NCBI GenBank assembly: GCA_002490775.1
Contig: DKUR01000027.1
Span: forward strand, 1-28,978
DNA length: 28,978 bases
Reading direction: 5' to 3'
Source of the DNA: Lachnospiraceae bacterium UBA7199
Lineage (GTDB): Bacteria; Bacillota; Clostridia; Lachnospirales; Lachnospiraceae
The translations under genes were made by a program, and so were the position numbers. Positions 1 to 7,289 of this stretch are shown here, one piece after another (position 1 is the first letter of the stretch; each line of letters begins with the position of its first letter). The notes under the pieces are model-generated. The model was given only the letters and a program-made list of their open reading frames with translations. It was not told where the DNA came from and did not search any database.

Positions 1-32
1 AGTTGTCCGGGGTTCGAGTCCCCGGTGGCTCA
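1..32 (+). tRNA. 3' end of a tRNA gene (partial, possibly tRNA-Lys)
   Basis: The window opens inside a tRNA. The T stem pairs 8-12 with 20-24 around the standard loop TTCGAGT (13-19). The 3' acceptor strand GTGGCTC is at 25-31 and the discriminator A at 32; CCA is not encoded. The acceptor predicts a 5' end of GAGCCAC, which resembles clostridial tRNA-Lys, but the anticodon is outside the window, so the isotype is a guess. Confidence 0.88.
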
Positions 33-77
33 TTAAATTTTATCACACTTTAGTTATCAGCTTATTAATTCAAAAAC

Positions 78-107
78 ATCTCCGGTCATAATCATATGAC
101 CGGAGAT
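78..107. terminator. 12-bp perfect hairpin terminator between tRNA and the ysnB-like operon
   Basis: Positions 78-89 (ATCTCCGGTCAT) pair perfectly with 96-107, with a six-base loop. On the minus strand the stem is followed by GTTTTTG (complement of 71-77), a usable U-tract for the operon ending at 181. On the plus strand the following bases are only moderately T-rich, so it could also stop the tRNA transcript. A weaker hairpin (118-124 with 130-136) lies between it and the gene. Nothing else is visible in 108-180. Confidence 0.75.
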
Positions 108-180
108 ATTTATTGTAAATCTTTTATTGAAAGATTGAAAAACACATCTTGCATGAATCAGATAGGTTATTTCCCACAAC

Positions 181-660
181 TTATAGGTAATTGATTGTAA
201 AATGTGCATTTCCATCCTTGTCCAGATCCATGATCAGGTAAGAAGGTCTTCGTCCCTCCTGCCTTGGATAAGCAAGGCTCCCGGGGTTGACTGCAATCAC
301 ATCCCCATCTATATCCACAACCGGCTTATGGGTATGCCCATACATAACAATATCAATTCCACGTATTCTGGCTTCCTTCTTAATCGTTTCATTATTCATG
401 GAAACACAGTAATTATGGCCATGCGTGAGCCATACCTTATATTTTCCCACCTGAAACTCTTTTTCCCTTGGCAGATCAGAAAAAAAATCATTGTTGCCTG
501 TCACCATCTGAACCGGACATCCTGCGCTTTTGGCAATCAGATATTCGCTGCCTTCGATGTCACCGCAATGAACCACCATATCAACCGGCGCAACTTTTTC
601 TAATACTTTTATGTAATTTTCATTTTTACGATGAGTATCACTGACAATCAGTATTTTCAT
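181..660 (-). CDS. YfcE/YsnB-family metallophosphoesterase
   Basis: Small calcineurin-like phosphoesterase of the YfcE/MJ0936 type, cytoplasmic, expected to hydrolyse phosphodiester or phosphomonoester bonds with two bound metals; the physiological substrate is not known for most members. Visible metal motifs: SDTH at residues 7-10, CGD at 32-34, GNND at 55-58, THGH at 79-82 and GHTH at 108-111, followed by NPGS. Length 159 aa is normal. The start at 660 was chosen because GGAG sits six bases upstream and the protein then begins directly with the first beta strand (MKILIVSD); an in-frame ATG at 678 would add six residues without a good ribosome site. It is last in an operon, 24 bp after rdgB; the rdgB-phosphoesterase pairing matches ysnA-ysnB in Bacillus. 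Confidence 0.9.
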   Translation of the reverse strand: MKILIVSDTHRKNENYIKVLEKVAPVDMVVHCGDIEGSEYLIAKSAGCPVQMVTGNNDFFSDLPREKEFQVGKYKVWLTHGHNYCVSMNNETIKKEARIRGIDIVMYGHTHKPVVDIDGDVIAVNPGSLAYPRQEGRRPSYLIMDLDKDGNAHFTINYL

Positions 661-684
661 CCTAATCTCCATTTCCAAATATAA

Positions 685-1311
685 TCAGCAATCTTTCTGT
701 CCGTCCAGCTCTTCCAGCCGCTTTTTCATCGCACGAAGCGCTTTCCCTCTGTGGCTGATTGCGTTCTTTTCTTCTTCTGTTAATTCTGCAGTACTCTTCC
801 CATAAGCAGGCACCATAAAGATAGGATCATATCCAAAACCATTTTCCCCTTTTTCTTCATAGCCGATTTTACCCTCTACCGCTGCTTCCTCCGTAAGCAG
901 ATTTCCATCGGGAAGCACACAGGCAATGGCGCAGACAAACCTTGCAGTCCTTTTTGCATCAGGAACACCAGAAAGTCTCTCTATCAGATTATGGTTTTTC
1001 TCATGATAGGATGTGTCTTCTCCCAAATACCTGGCGGAATAAATTCCAGGTTCCTTGTTTAAATAATCTATTTCAAGCCCTGAGTCATCTGCCAGAATCA
1101 CTGCGCCAGAAGCTGCCGCCGCAACAGCTTTTGCCTTGATAGCAGCATTTTCCATAAAACTGCTTCCATTTTCTTCAATGTCCAGAGAAATCCCAGCTTC
1201 CTTCATAGAAAGAATTTCAACAGGGCTTCCCTGTAATCTTAGATCCGCCAAAATCGCCCTGATCTCCTTCATTTTTCCCGCATTCCCTGTTGCAAAAATA
1301 ATCCTCTGCAC
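685..1311 (-). CDS. rdgB: XTP/dITP diphosphatase (RdgB/HAM1 family)
   Basis: House-cleaning pyrophosphatase that converts XTP, ITP and dITP to monophosphates, keeping deaminated purines out of nucleic acids. Motifs: FATGN near residues 6-10 with K13, LADDSGLEID around 73-82, PGIYSAR, GFGYDPIF at 158-165 and SHRGKA at 186-191, covering the substrate-binding and metal sites of the family. I place the start at the GTG at 1311, because AAGGAG lies six bases upstream and the product (208 aa) then begins like other RdgB proteins. The in-frame ATG at 1335 would give 216 aa with a weaker, distant ribosome site. It lies between a degenerate amidase gene and the YfcE-type gene in one operon. Confidence 0.93.
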   Translation of the reverse strand: MQRIIFATGNAGKMKEIRAILADLRLQGSPVEILSMKEAGISLDIEENGSSFMENAAIKAKAVAAAASGAVILADDSGLEIDYLNKEPGIYSARYLGEDTSYHEKNHNLIERLSGVPDAKRTARFVCAIACVLPDGNLLTEEAAVEGKIGYEEKGENGFGYDPIFMVPAYGKSTAELTEEEKNAISHRGKALRAMKKRLEELDGQKDC

Positions 1312-1360
1312 CTTAAACTCCTTTAGACTTTGCATATATCTTTAATTTCCTACTTACTCC

Positions 1361-2404
1361 TTACAAATTTTCCTCATATATACGCATAACAGCATTGTAA
1401 ATTCCGGCTGCAATCCTGTCGCAATATTCCTCTCTCTCGAGCAGGCCTGCCTCCTGATCATTGGTAATACATCCTACCTTAATTGCTGCTGCCGGTATGG
1501 TAATATGCCGAAGCACATAGTCCTGTGCCTGTGCCTCACTAAGACCTAACGCTCTTCCCTTAACACTGGTGGTCACTTCACGCTCCAGCACATCCGCCAG
1601 TTCTACACTGCCGAAACCAGGGATAAAATAATTGCCATTATACACAGCTAAAAGTCCATAAACAGAACTGTCTTCATCGGAATTTACCTGAATCCGGATA
1701 TACATATCTGCTTTTGTTTCATTGGCAAGCCTGACTCTGTCCTCCTCTTCTGGATTCACATCATCAATTCTGGTGTAATATGCTTTAATATCGGTCTTAT
1801 CCAGTTTTTCCTTAAGCATTTTGGCTATCTGCAGGTTAATATTTTTTTCCAGCAGCCCATCCGCCTCATATCCTGTGTTCGAACCACCACATGCAGGATC
1901 AATCACTATGATCCTGTCATACATTTCCCTGGGGCTTAAAAAGCTGATATATAAATCATTATTTTCTAAAATTGTGCGGTATTCAAATATGCCGGATAAC
2001 TGGAAATTTAATTTAATTCCATCTTCACTTACTTCATAATTCCCCTGCTCCACCATATCCCGATTCCCGGATATCATATTTTCCTCATAAAAACCTTCAT
2101 CATTATTTGCAATCAATACGCATAATTCCTGGTCCATATAATGATTTTCAATTACAATATCTTCCGCCTTGCATCCTTCCGGCAGGGGAATACGAAGATA
2201 GCTGGTGTTGCTTTCGCCAATGGCAAAGGTAAGTAAATGCAGATCTGATGCTTCTTGCAATACTTTTGTGTTCTGCACCTCATCCTGTGCCACATTTGAA
2301 ATAGTGACCACCTTACCGGCAGATAAATATAAAATAATTCCTATAGCCGCAATGGCATAAATAACGCTTCCAATAGCCGCTTTCTTTATCAAACTGCTCT
2401 TCAA
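1361..2404 (-). CDS. Membrane-anchored amidase_3-like protein, probably catalytically dead
   Basis: One N-terminal membrane segment (about residues 10-29), an unassigned extracytoplasmic region (30-160), then an N-acetylmuramoyl-L-alanine amidase (Amidase_3) fold from about 163 to the end. The fold is recognisable by VIDP-x-x-GG, the GLLEKNINLQIA helix, the TR-x-DD strand and the RVRLAN helix. Key residues are changed: the zinc His of DPGHGG is Cys172 (DPACGG), the second zinc His of SIHxN is Gln239 (RIQVN), and the catalytic Glu near the end (VELGF) is Lys309 (IKVGC). Only Glu186 remains. I infer a non-hydrolytic relative, perhaps a wall-binding or regulatory protein. The reading frame is intact over 347 aa, so this is not a broken gene. 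It starts three bases after the methyltransferase stop. Confidence 0.82.
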   Translation of the reverse strand: MKSSLIKKAAIGSVIYAIAAIGIILYLSAGKVVTISNVAQDEVQNTKVLQEASDLHLLTFAIGESNTSYLRIPLPEGCKAEDIVIENHYMDQELCVLIANNDEGFYEENMISGNRDMVEQGNYEVSEDGIKLNFQLSGIFEYRTILENNDLYISFLSPREMYDRIIVIDPACGGSNTGYEADGLLEKNINLQIAKMLKEKLDKTDIKAYYTRIDDVNPEEEDRVRLANETKADMYIRIQVNSDEDSSVYGLLAVYNGNYFIPGFGSVELADVLEREVTTSVKGRALGLSEAQAQDYVLRHITIPAAAIKVGCITNDQEAGLLEREEYCDRIAAGIYNAVMRIYEENL

Positions 2405-2407
2405 CTC

Positions 2408-3562
2408 TTACTCCTGTGTTTTTCTTCTCGGCGGCTTTGCCCCCGGAAATTGATAAAAATATGTTTTCATCATACCATTGTAAATTTTTCTATTTTTTGC
2501 AGCCTTCAAGCCTATGGCTTCTTCTGCATGTTCATAAGCCGTAATTAAATAAAGAGACCAATCATCCAATGCCTTAAACCGTTCCCCAAGTGTTTTATAA
2601 AGAACAGGGAGATTCTTTTTCTCCTCTATCCTTTCTCCATAAGGGGGATTGGTAATCAGAAAGCCATATTTTTTACTGTGGCTTAACTGTGAAACATCTC
2701 TTTTTTGAAAATGAATCATTTTTTCCACACCGGCCAGCCTGGCGTTTTCCCTTGAAACAGACACCATTGTATCATCTGCATCATATCCCTGGATATCTGT
2801 ATAGCCATCTAAGGTAATCTGCTCCTTCGCCTCCTCTGCTGCATCATGCCATTCCTTGATTGGAATCAAATGAGGCCAGTCCCATGCTGTGAAGCTGCGG
2901 TTCATCCCCGGCGCAATATTCGCTGCCATCAAGGCGGCTTCAATAGGAAAAGTCCCGCTTCCACAAAAAGGATCTACTAAAATCCTGTCTTTTTTCCAAG
3001 GTGTAAGCATAATCAGCGCTGCCGCAAGGTTCTCTGCAATGGGAGCCTTTGCGGTAAGCTTTCTATATCCTCTTTTATGCAGAGATTCCCCTGTAGTATC
3101 CAGAGCAACCGTAACCTCATCCTTCATAAGAAATACCCTGATAGGAAAAGGCGCTCCACTTTCCTGAAACCATTCTATATGGTAAACCGATTTAAGGCGT
3201 TCCACCATTGCTTTTTTCATAACGGATTGAATATCAGACGGACTGAACAGCTTGCTTTTAATGCTGGCAGCCTTTGTGATCCAGAACTTTCCATCTGCCG
3301 GAATCATTTCTTCCCATGAAATGTTCTTGGTACCCTGAAACAGTTCCTCATAAGTTTCCGCCCTAAAGCTCCCTGCTTTGATCAAAATACGCTCTGCTGT
3401 GCGTAAGAAAACATTGCTCCGGCAGACAGCTTCCGCATCACCAATGAAAGTGATCCTCCCATCTTCGACTTTTATAACATCATATCCCAAATCTATGATT
3501 TCACGTTTCAAAATAGATTCCAAACCAAAATGGCAGGGCGCAATCAGTTCGTATTTCTTCAT
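2408..3562 (-). CDS. THUMP-domain class I SAM-dependent RNA methyltransferase (RlmL/YpsC-like)
   Basis: Predicted rRNA (guanine-N2)-methyltransferase. An N-terminal ferredoxin-like/THUMP RNA-binding region covers about residues 1-155, followed by HKRGYR (162-167) and a Rossmann methyltransferase domain. The SAM loop is DPFCGSGT (197-204) and the catalytic motif IV is NPPYGER (305-311), the signature of N2-guanine methyltransferases. Length 384 aa matches the YpsC group and is about half of E. coli RlmL, which is fused to a second methyltransferase. Start ATG has GAGG five bases upstream. It is first in the operon; a TATACT box at 3602-3607 could be its -10, with a poor -35. By homology the target is probably 23S rRNA, but the sequence does not prove it. 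Confidence 0.88.
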   Translation of the reverse strand: MKKYELIAPCHFGLESILKREIIDLGYDVIKVEDGRITFIGDAEAVCRSNVFLRTAERILIKAGSFRAETYEELFQGTKNISWEEMIPADGKFWITKAASIKSKLFSPSDIQSVMKKAMVERLKSVYHIEWFQESGAPFPIRVFLMKDEVTVALDTTGESLHKRGYRKLTAKAPIAENLAAALIMLTPWKKDRILVDPFCGSGTFPIEAALMAANIAPGMNRSFTAWDWPHLIPIKEWHDAAEEAKEQITLDGYTDIQGYDADDTMVSVSRENARLAGVEKMIHFQKRDVSQLSHSKKYGFLITNPPYGERIEEKKNLPVLYKTLGERFKALDDWSLYLITAYEHAEEAIGLKAAKNRKIYNGMMKTYFYQFPGAKPPRRKTQE

Positions 3563-3631
3563 AGGTACCTCATTTATATTCCGCCAAAACTCTTTTTGTA
3601 GAGTATAGCATAATTCAATTTTTTTGTATAC

Positions 3632-3661
3632 AAAAAAGGCGCCCTAGCGAGCGCCTTTTTT
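3632..3661 (-). terminator. Intrinsic terminator of the 48-aa small gene
   Basis: Bases 3632-3642 pair with 3651-3661 (AAAAAAGGCGC against GCGCCTTTTTT) around an eight-base loop. On the minus strand this is a GC-core stem followed by TTTTTTG, ten bases after the stop of the small gene. The A/T-run symmetry means it could work in both directions. It overlaps the region where the -35 of the methyltransferase operon would lie. Confidence 0.85.
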
Positions 3662-3670
3662 CCAAATCCA

Positions 3671-3817
3671 CTAAAACTCGTTGTTCTTTTTGCTGTTATT
3701 GTCCTTGCAGTTAGAAGAATTAGAAGAACTGTTCTTCTGGCTGTTCTGGCTGTTCTGATTGGATTTGTTTTCCTGATTCTGATTGTTCTGGTTGTTCTGA
3801 TAATCATTCTTAGACAT
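3671..3817 (-). CDS. 48-aa Asn/Gln/Ser-rich small protein, function unknown
   Basis: Short open frame starting ATG at 3817 and ending TAG at 3671, encoding 48 residues beginning MSKNDYQNNQNNQNQ and ending SKKNNEF. About two thirds of the residues are Asn, Gln or Ser, with one Cys (residue 37), no hydrophobic segment and no signal peptide, so it should be soluble and disordered. Support for being a real gene: a textbook AGGAGG eight bases before the ATG, a promoter-like region upstream with GTAC inverted repeats, and its own intrinsic terminator ten bases after the stop. It stands alone as a single-gene unit. I do not recognise a characterised family; similar Asn/Gln-rich small proteins occur in Lachnospiraceae as far as I recall, but the role is unknown. 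Confidence 0.8.
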   Translation of the reverse strand: MSKNDYQNNQNNQNQENKSNQNSQNSQKNSSSNSSNCKDNNSKKNNEF

Positions 3818-3892
3818 ATTTGTTTCCTCCTGATTCATTAGGTTACAGAAGTAGTATTTTCATTTGTAAAATCTTTTATACTTTAGAGTTAT

Positions 3893-3963
3893 AGTACTTT
3901 GGTACTGTTTTTTTATTCAAATTGCACAAATAAAAACGTTTTTATAGGTTGGTACTTTTGTAC
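3893..3963. promoter_or_regulatory. Pair of GTAC-N4-GTAC inverted repeats upstream of the small gene
   Basis: Two short dyads with matching core, GTACTTTGGTAC at 3894-3905 and GTACTTTTGTAC at 3952-3963, 58 bp apart. A degenerate third copy, GTACTTGTGAAC, is at 4003-4014. The first overlaps a plausible minus-strand -10 (TACTAT) that follows TTGAAT by 18 bases, about 75 bases from the small gene's start. They look like operator sites for a dimeric regulator, but no regulator is identified. Confidence 0.4.
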
Positions 3964-3973
3964 TATTTTAGTA

Positions 3974-4002
3974 TTGTCTATTCTATAGTAATGAGCTATA
4001 AT
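3974..4002 (+). promoter_or_regulatory. Orphan plus-strand sigma-A-like promoter
   Basis: TTGTCT (3974-3979), a 17-base spacer, and a perfect TATAAT (3997-4002). No plus-strand gene follows. Transcription from here would run about 90 bases to an 11-bp hairpin at 4073-4100, then antisense into the DUF1700 gene. It might drive a small RNA or be a chance match in AT-rich DNA. Confidence 0.35.
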
Positions 4003-4072
4003 GTACTTGTGAACAGGAAAAACCCTTCAATTTTCTGTTTGCACCCTTATATTAATTATTTATACTCCCCTG

Positions 4073-4100
4073 TAAAGCCTGTCCTCCCTGACAGGCTTTA
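4073..4100. terminator. 11-bp hairpin after the DUF1700 gene
   Basis: TAAAGCCTGTC (4073-4083) pairs perfectly with 4090-4100 around a six-base loop, seven bases after the stop of the DUF1700 gene on the minus strand. Neither strand has a clear U-tract after the stem, so it is a weak or processing-type 3' end. It could also end a plus-strand transcript from 3974-4002. Confidence 0.5.
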
Positions 4101-4107
4101 CGCATTC

Positions 4108-4431
4108 TTATAGCTGGTCAAACCACTCCCGCCCTTTCTTATATATTTTCTGATATAAACATATGGCAGCATCTTTCAACCAAATTCCATAATTTCCCTG
4201 CCTTCCGCTTTTAAATATTTTTCGTTCCTTATTCCTGAATACTTCCGTAATACTGCGGGCAATCAGCCTCGGACTGCCTAAATCCTCCATGATCTCTTCT
4301 ATGGAATGTCCTTTCCGCAGTTCAATTTCAATATACTCCTGATAATATTCCACAAAAGATGATGCATTTTGGCTTCCTATGTTACCATTTAACTCCCTTT
4401 GAAGCTGAATTAAAAAATCCTGCTTTGTCAT
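4108..4431 (-). CDS. DUF1700 (HAAS-type) domain protein, short
   Basis: The first about 65 residues match the DUF1700/HAAS helical pattern: a start like MTKQDFLIQLQREL, then EYYQEYIEIELRKGHSIEEIMEDLGSPRLIAR. In other bacteria this domain is fused to membrane or DUF4097-like regions and often paired with a PadR regulator; here the protein is only 107 aa, has no membrane segment, and no PadR gene is adjacent. The C-terminal 40 residues are basic and aromatic, without a recognised domain. Its ATG overlaps the stop of the upstream unknown gene by four bases (ATGA), so the two are translationally coupled. Probable role: protein-protein interaction in envelope signalling, by family only. Confidence 0.72.
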   Translation of the reverse strand: MTKQDFLIQLQRELNGNIGSQNASSFVEYYQEYIEIELRKGHSIEEIMEDLGSPRLIARSITEVFRNKERKIFKSGRQGNYGIWLKDAAICLYQKIYKKGREWFDQL

Positions 4432-4814
4432 TTTTCATCCATTCCCTGTTCATATTTCAGCCTTTTTTCATACTTTACCGGATCAGTAAGAAGCTCCACC
4501 ATGCTGGAAAACGCCTGCATAGCCATTTTTTCTTTATTGCAGGTTCTGGGATTTTTTCCTATGTCCTTAATCAGATTATAACGGCTCATCTGCCAGACAT
4601 ATAAATCGCACAAGGTATAATTGCATACCTTAAGCTTATCAAGAAAAGTGTGATGCTCTATATAATATACCAATTCCTCATAAATCTGCGGATAGGTCAG
4701 CATATTTTTCCAAAGGTTATCTGCAAAGGAAACGGACAGTCCCGCATAATCACAAATTTCGTAAAACGCCCTGCATACCTTTACTTTAGTTGCATCATAA
4801 ATAATCCCCTGCAT
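4428..4814 (-). CDS. Hypothetical protein, 128 aa
   Basis: I do not recognise the family. It is soluble, predicted mostly helical, with many aromatic residues and five Cys (for example KVCRAFYEICDYAG near the start and CNYTLCDLYVWQ in the middle) that do not form an obvious zinc motif. The gene is supported by AGGAAG seven bases before its ATG, normal codon use and a four-base overlap with the DUF1700 gene downstream. It begins 49 bases after the cardiolipin synthase stop and may be transcribed with it. The tight coupling suggests a functional partnership with the DUF1700 protein. Confidence 0.7.
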   Translation of the reverse strand: MQGIIYDATKVKVCRAFYEICDYAGLSVSFADNLWKNMLTYPQIYEELVYYIEHHTFLDKLKVCNYTLCDLYVWQMSRYNLIKDIGKNPRTCNKEKMAMQAFSSMVELLTDPVKYEKRLKYEQGMDEK

Positions 4815-4863
4815 ATCATCACTTCCTAATTATTATATTATTTTACTGCTTTCTTAATCCTGC

Positions 4864-6411
4864 CTAAAGCAGCGGTGCCACAAACTTTGATACTCTTCCA
4901 ATCAGCTTTTGATACAGCGGAATTTTTTTGTAATAATCCATAGTGATTTTCTGACATTGAAGCAGCGTTTTCTGAAAATCCTCTTCCACTCCAGCTACCA
5001 CGCTATTATCATAAAAATACGCTCCACATTCAAAATGGTGATAAAAACTCCTGTAATCTAAATTGATTGTCCCGACCGTAGCACACTGATCATCTGATAC
5101 AAAAACCTTAGCATGTACAAAACCGGGCATATATTCATATACCTTTATTCCCGCCTGTAAAAGCTCCGGGTAAAATGTCCTGGCAATGTAGTAAACCACT
5201 TTTTTATCCGGGATATGAGGCAGGATCATTGATACTTCAACCCCTCTGTGTGCTGCATAACGCATACAGTCCAAAAATTCTCTCCCCACAATAAAATAGG
5301 GTGTCATAATATGAACATATTTTGCCGAACCATTTATGATAGACTGATATACTGTTTTTCCCACTTCTGTGCTTCTGGTAGGAGTTTCCCCATAAGGAAT
5401 TACAAAGCCATCATGATAAAGGGGCTGCTCATAAACCACATTCTTTACATAAGTCTCATAGTTCTCACTTCCCTGTTCCGAAACATTCCACATCTGCAGG
5501 TACATAATCGTGAAACTTCGCACCGCATCCCCTGTAATCTTGACTGCCACATCCTTCCAGTGGCCGAATCGCTCCACTTTATTAATGTATTCATCCGCCA
5601 AATTCACACCGCCGGTAAATGCAACCTTCCCATCAATTACCACAATTTTCCTGTGATCACGATTGTTTTGAGTGGTTGATAAAAACGGGACAATGGGGGC
5701 AAACATTTTCGCCTTAATTCCATACTTCTTAAGTTCCTTTGGATAATTATAAGGCAGCAGCAGGATAGAACACATACCGTCATACATTAGCCTTACTTCC
5801 ACTCCTTCTTTTACCTTTTCCTTTAAAATATCCAGAATCGTATTCCACATGATTCCGCGCTCAATAATAAAGTACTCCAGAAAAATATACTTTTCCGCCT
5901 TTTTCAGTTCTACAATCAGATCTGCAAATTTATCTTCTCCCAAAGGATAATACTTTGCAACAGAATTGTGATACACCGGAAAACCTGCCGTATTTTCCAT
6001 GTAATGAGCAAATCCCTTGAAAACTTCCGGGCATTTTTGAATTGCTGCTTCTGTCTCTTCCGACCTGGTCAACATTCCTTCCGTTTCCTGAACACGCCTT
6101 CCCAGCTTTTTCTTTAGACCGATTCCACCAAAGTTTCCCATAATAAATACGTAAATAAGGGCTCCAAACACAGGGAACAGACAAAGGGGAATAATCCAGC
6201 TCAATTTAAACTCGGGGGGTTCATCTCTGTTAATGATATAAATAATCACGACGCCTCCCAAGAAGTTCATTACCTCCCATATGAAAGGATATTTGATTCC
6301 CAGATAGGTAAAACTTCCCACCAGTACCAATATCTGTAAAACCATCATAAGGACAATAACCAAAGTGCGTCCAAATACAATTTTGTACACACAATTTATA
6401 AATCGTTTCAT
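4864..6411 (-). CDS. cls: Cardiolipin synthase (phospholipase D superfamily)
   Basis: Membrane enzyme that joins two phosphatidylglycerol molecules to cardiolipin and glycerol. Two or three hydrophobic segments lie within about residues 15-95 (PLDc_N region), followed by two PLD catalytic HKD motifs: H253-x-K255-x4-D260 (HRKIVVID) and H433-x-K435-x4-D440 (HAKVFVSD), each followed by the usual G-x-N-L/I. The 515-aa length is typical. The ATG at 6411 is chosen because GGGGAG is seven bases upstream; a TTG two codons earlier is too close to it. It is 12 bases after the pyridoxamine kinase gene and likely co-transcribed with it. All catalytic residues are present, so I expect an active enzyme. 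Confidence 0.95.
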   Translation of the reverse strand: MKRFINCVYKIVFGRTLVIVLMMVLQILVLVGSFTYLGIKYPFIWEVMNFLGGVVIIYIINRDEPPEFKLSWIIPLCLFPVFGALIYVFIMGNFGGIGLKKKLGRRVQETEGMLTRSEETEAAIQKCPEVFKGFAHYMENTAGFPVYHNSVAKYYPLGEDKFADLIVELKKAEKYIFLEYFIIERGIMWNTILDILKEKVKEGVEVRLMYDGMCSILLLPYNYPKELKKYGIKAKMFAPIVPFLSTTQNNRDHRKIVVIDGKVAFTGGVNLADEYINKVERFGHWKDVAVKITGDAVRSFTIMYLQMWNVSEQGSENYETYVKNVVYEQPLYHDGFVIPYGETPTRSTEVGKTVYQSIINGSAKYVHIMTPYFIVGREFLDCMRYAAHRGVEVSMILPHIPDKKVVYYIARTFYPELLQAGIKVYEYMPGFVHAKVFVSDDQCATVGTINLDYRSFYHHFECGAYFYDNSVVAGVEEDFQKTLLQCQKITMDYYKKIPLYQKLIGRVSKFVAPLL

Positions 6412-6423
6412 AAACAATCTCCC

Positions 6424-7254
6424 CTATTTTAACAAATGAAGTATTTCTTCAAAGCACACTCCATTCTTGTGGTCAATTCCCATTTCCACAGATTTTATCA
6501 TGCATTTTTTTACAAAGCCAGATGCCTTTTTCACCGACTCTGTAAAGGAAATTCCGTTTACTGCATCGGCAGCAATAATTGAAGCAAACAAATCCCCGGT
6601 TCCGCAGCGCTCATCCCCCTCTTTATGGGTTCTTATAAGTCTTGGAGATTCATTTTCCTGATACATATAATTTGCTATAAACTCTCCCTGAGGTATACCG
6701 GTAATCACAATTTTTTTCGGCCCCATTACACATAATTTTTCTGCCATTTCCCGCAGTTCTTTTTTTTTCCAGCCTTTTTCACGATAAGGAGTATCGGTAA
6801 GCTTACAGGCTTCCGTCAAATTCGGTGTAATAATATCAGCAAGCATAACCAGCCTTCTCATTTCCAGGCACATCTCCTCCGTGTAAGTTCCCGCAATTGT
6901 TCCATGATCTCCCATCACCGGATCAATTACTACAACCGTTTCCTGCCTTCGGAAGGTTCTTACAAACTCCTGTACGATACCGATCTGCTCCTTTGATCCT
7001 AAAAAGCCGGACATAATCCCATCAAAGGTAAGTCCCAGCCTTTTCCACATAGCAAGAAAAGCCGGCAGACGGTCCGTATAATCATCAAAAAAATATTCTG
7101 AATATCCTGTATGATTGGAAAGGATTGAAGTAGGTATGGGGCAGCACTGCAGCTTCATGTGGGAAACCACCGGTATCACTACCGTAAGTGCACACCTGCC
7201 AAAACCTGTCAAATCATTAATTGCCGCAATTTTTTTCTGCTTTTTTTGTTCCAT
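6424..7254 (-). CDS. Pyridoxamine/pyridoxal kinase (PdxY/PdxK-like, ribokinase superfamily)
   Basis: Cytoplasmic kinase that phosphorylates vitamin B6 vitamers to the 5'-phosphates in the salvage pathway. Evidence: N-terminal INDLTGFGRCAL (an altered form of the substrate loop), DPVMGDHG at 111-118, ITPNLTEAC near 142-150, and the C-terminal GTGD at 218-221 that supplies the catalytic Asp and anion hole. Length 276 aa is usual for the family. AAGGAG lies nine bases before the ATG. PLP made by this enzyme would serve enzymes such as the DapL aminotransferase encoded elsewhere in the window, but the gene context (MscL before, cardiolipin synthase after) gives no pathway hint. Related ThiD kinases are a less likely identity, given the DPVMGDHG and N-terminal pattern. 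Confidence 0.88.
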   Translation of the reverse strand: MEQKKQKKIAAINDLTGFGRCALTVVIPVVSHMKLQCCPIPTSILSNHTGYSEYFFDDYTDRLPAFLAMWKRLGLTFDGIMSGFLGSKEQIGIVQEFVRTFRRQETVVVIDPVMGDHGTIAGTYTEEMCLEMRRLVMLADIITPNLTEACKLTDTPYREKGWKKKELREMAEKLCVMGPKKIVITGIPQGEFIANYMYQENESPRLIRTHKEGDERCGTGDLFASIIAADAVNGISFTESVKKASGFVKKCMIKSVEMGIDHKNGVCFEEILHLLK

Positions 7255-7289
7255 TTACCAGTGCTCCTTGCCCCAATCAAAATCTTATT

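Noticed and set aside
3574..3807. A 77-aa Arg/Thr-rich open frame on the minus strand over the 48-aa small gene
   Set aside because: It is in another frame of the same DNA, has no ribosome site and reads through the terminator hairpin; the 48-aa frame has the ribosome site and stops before the terminator.
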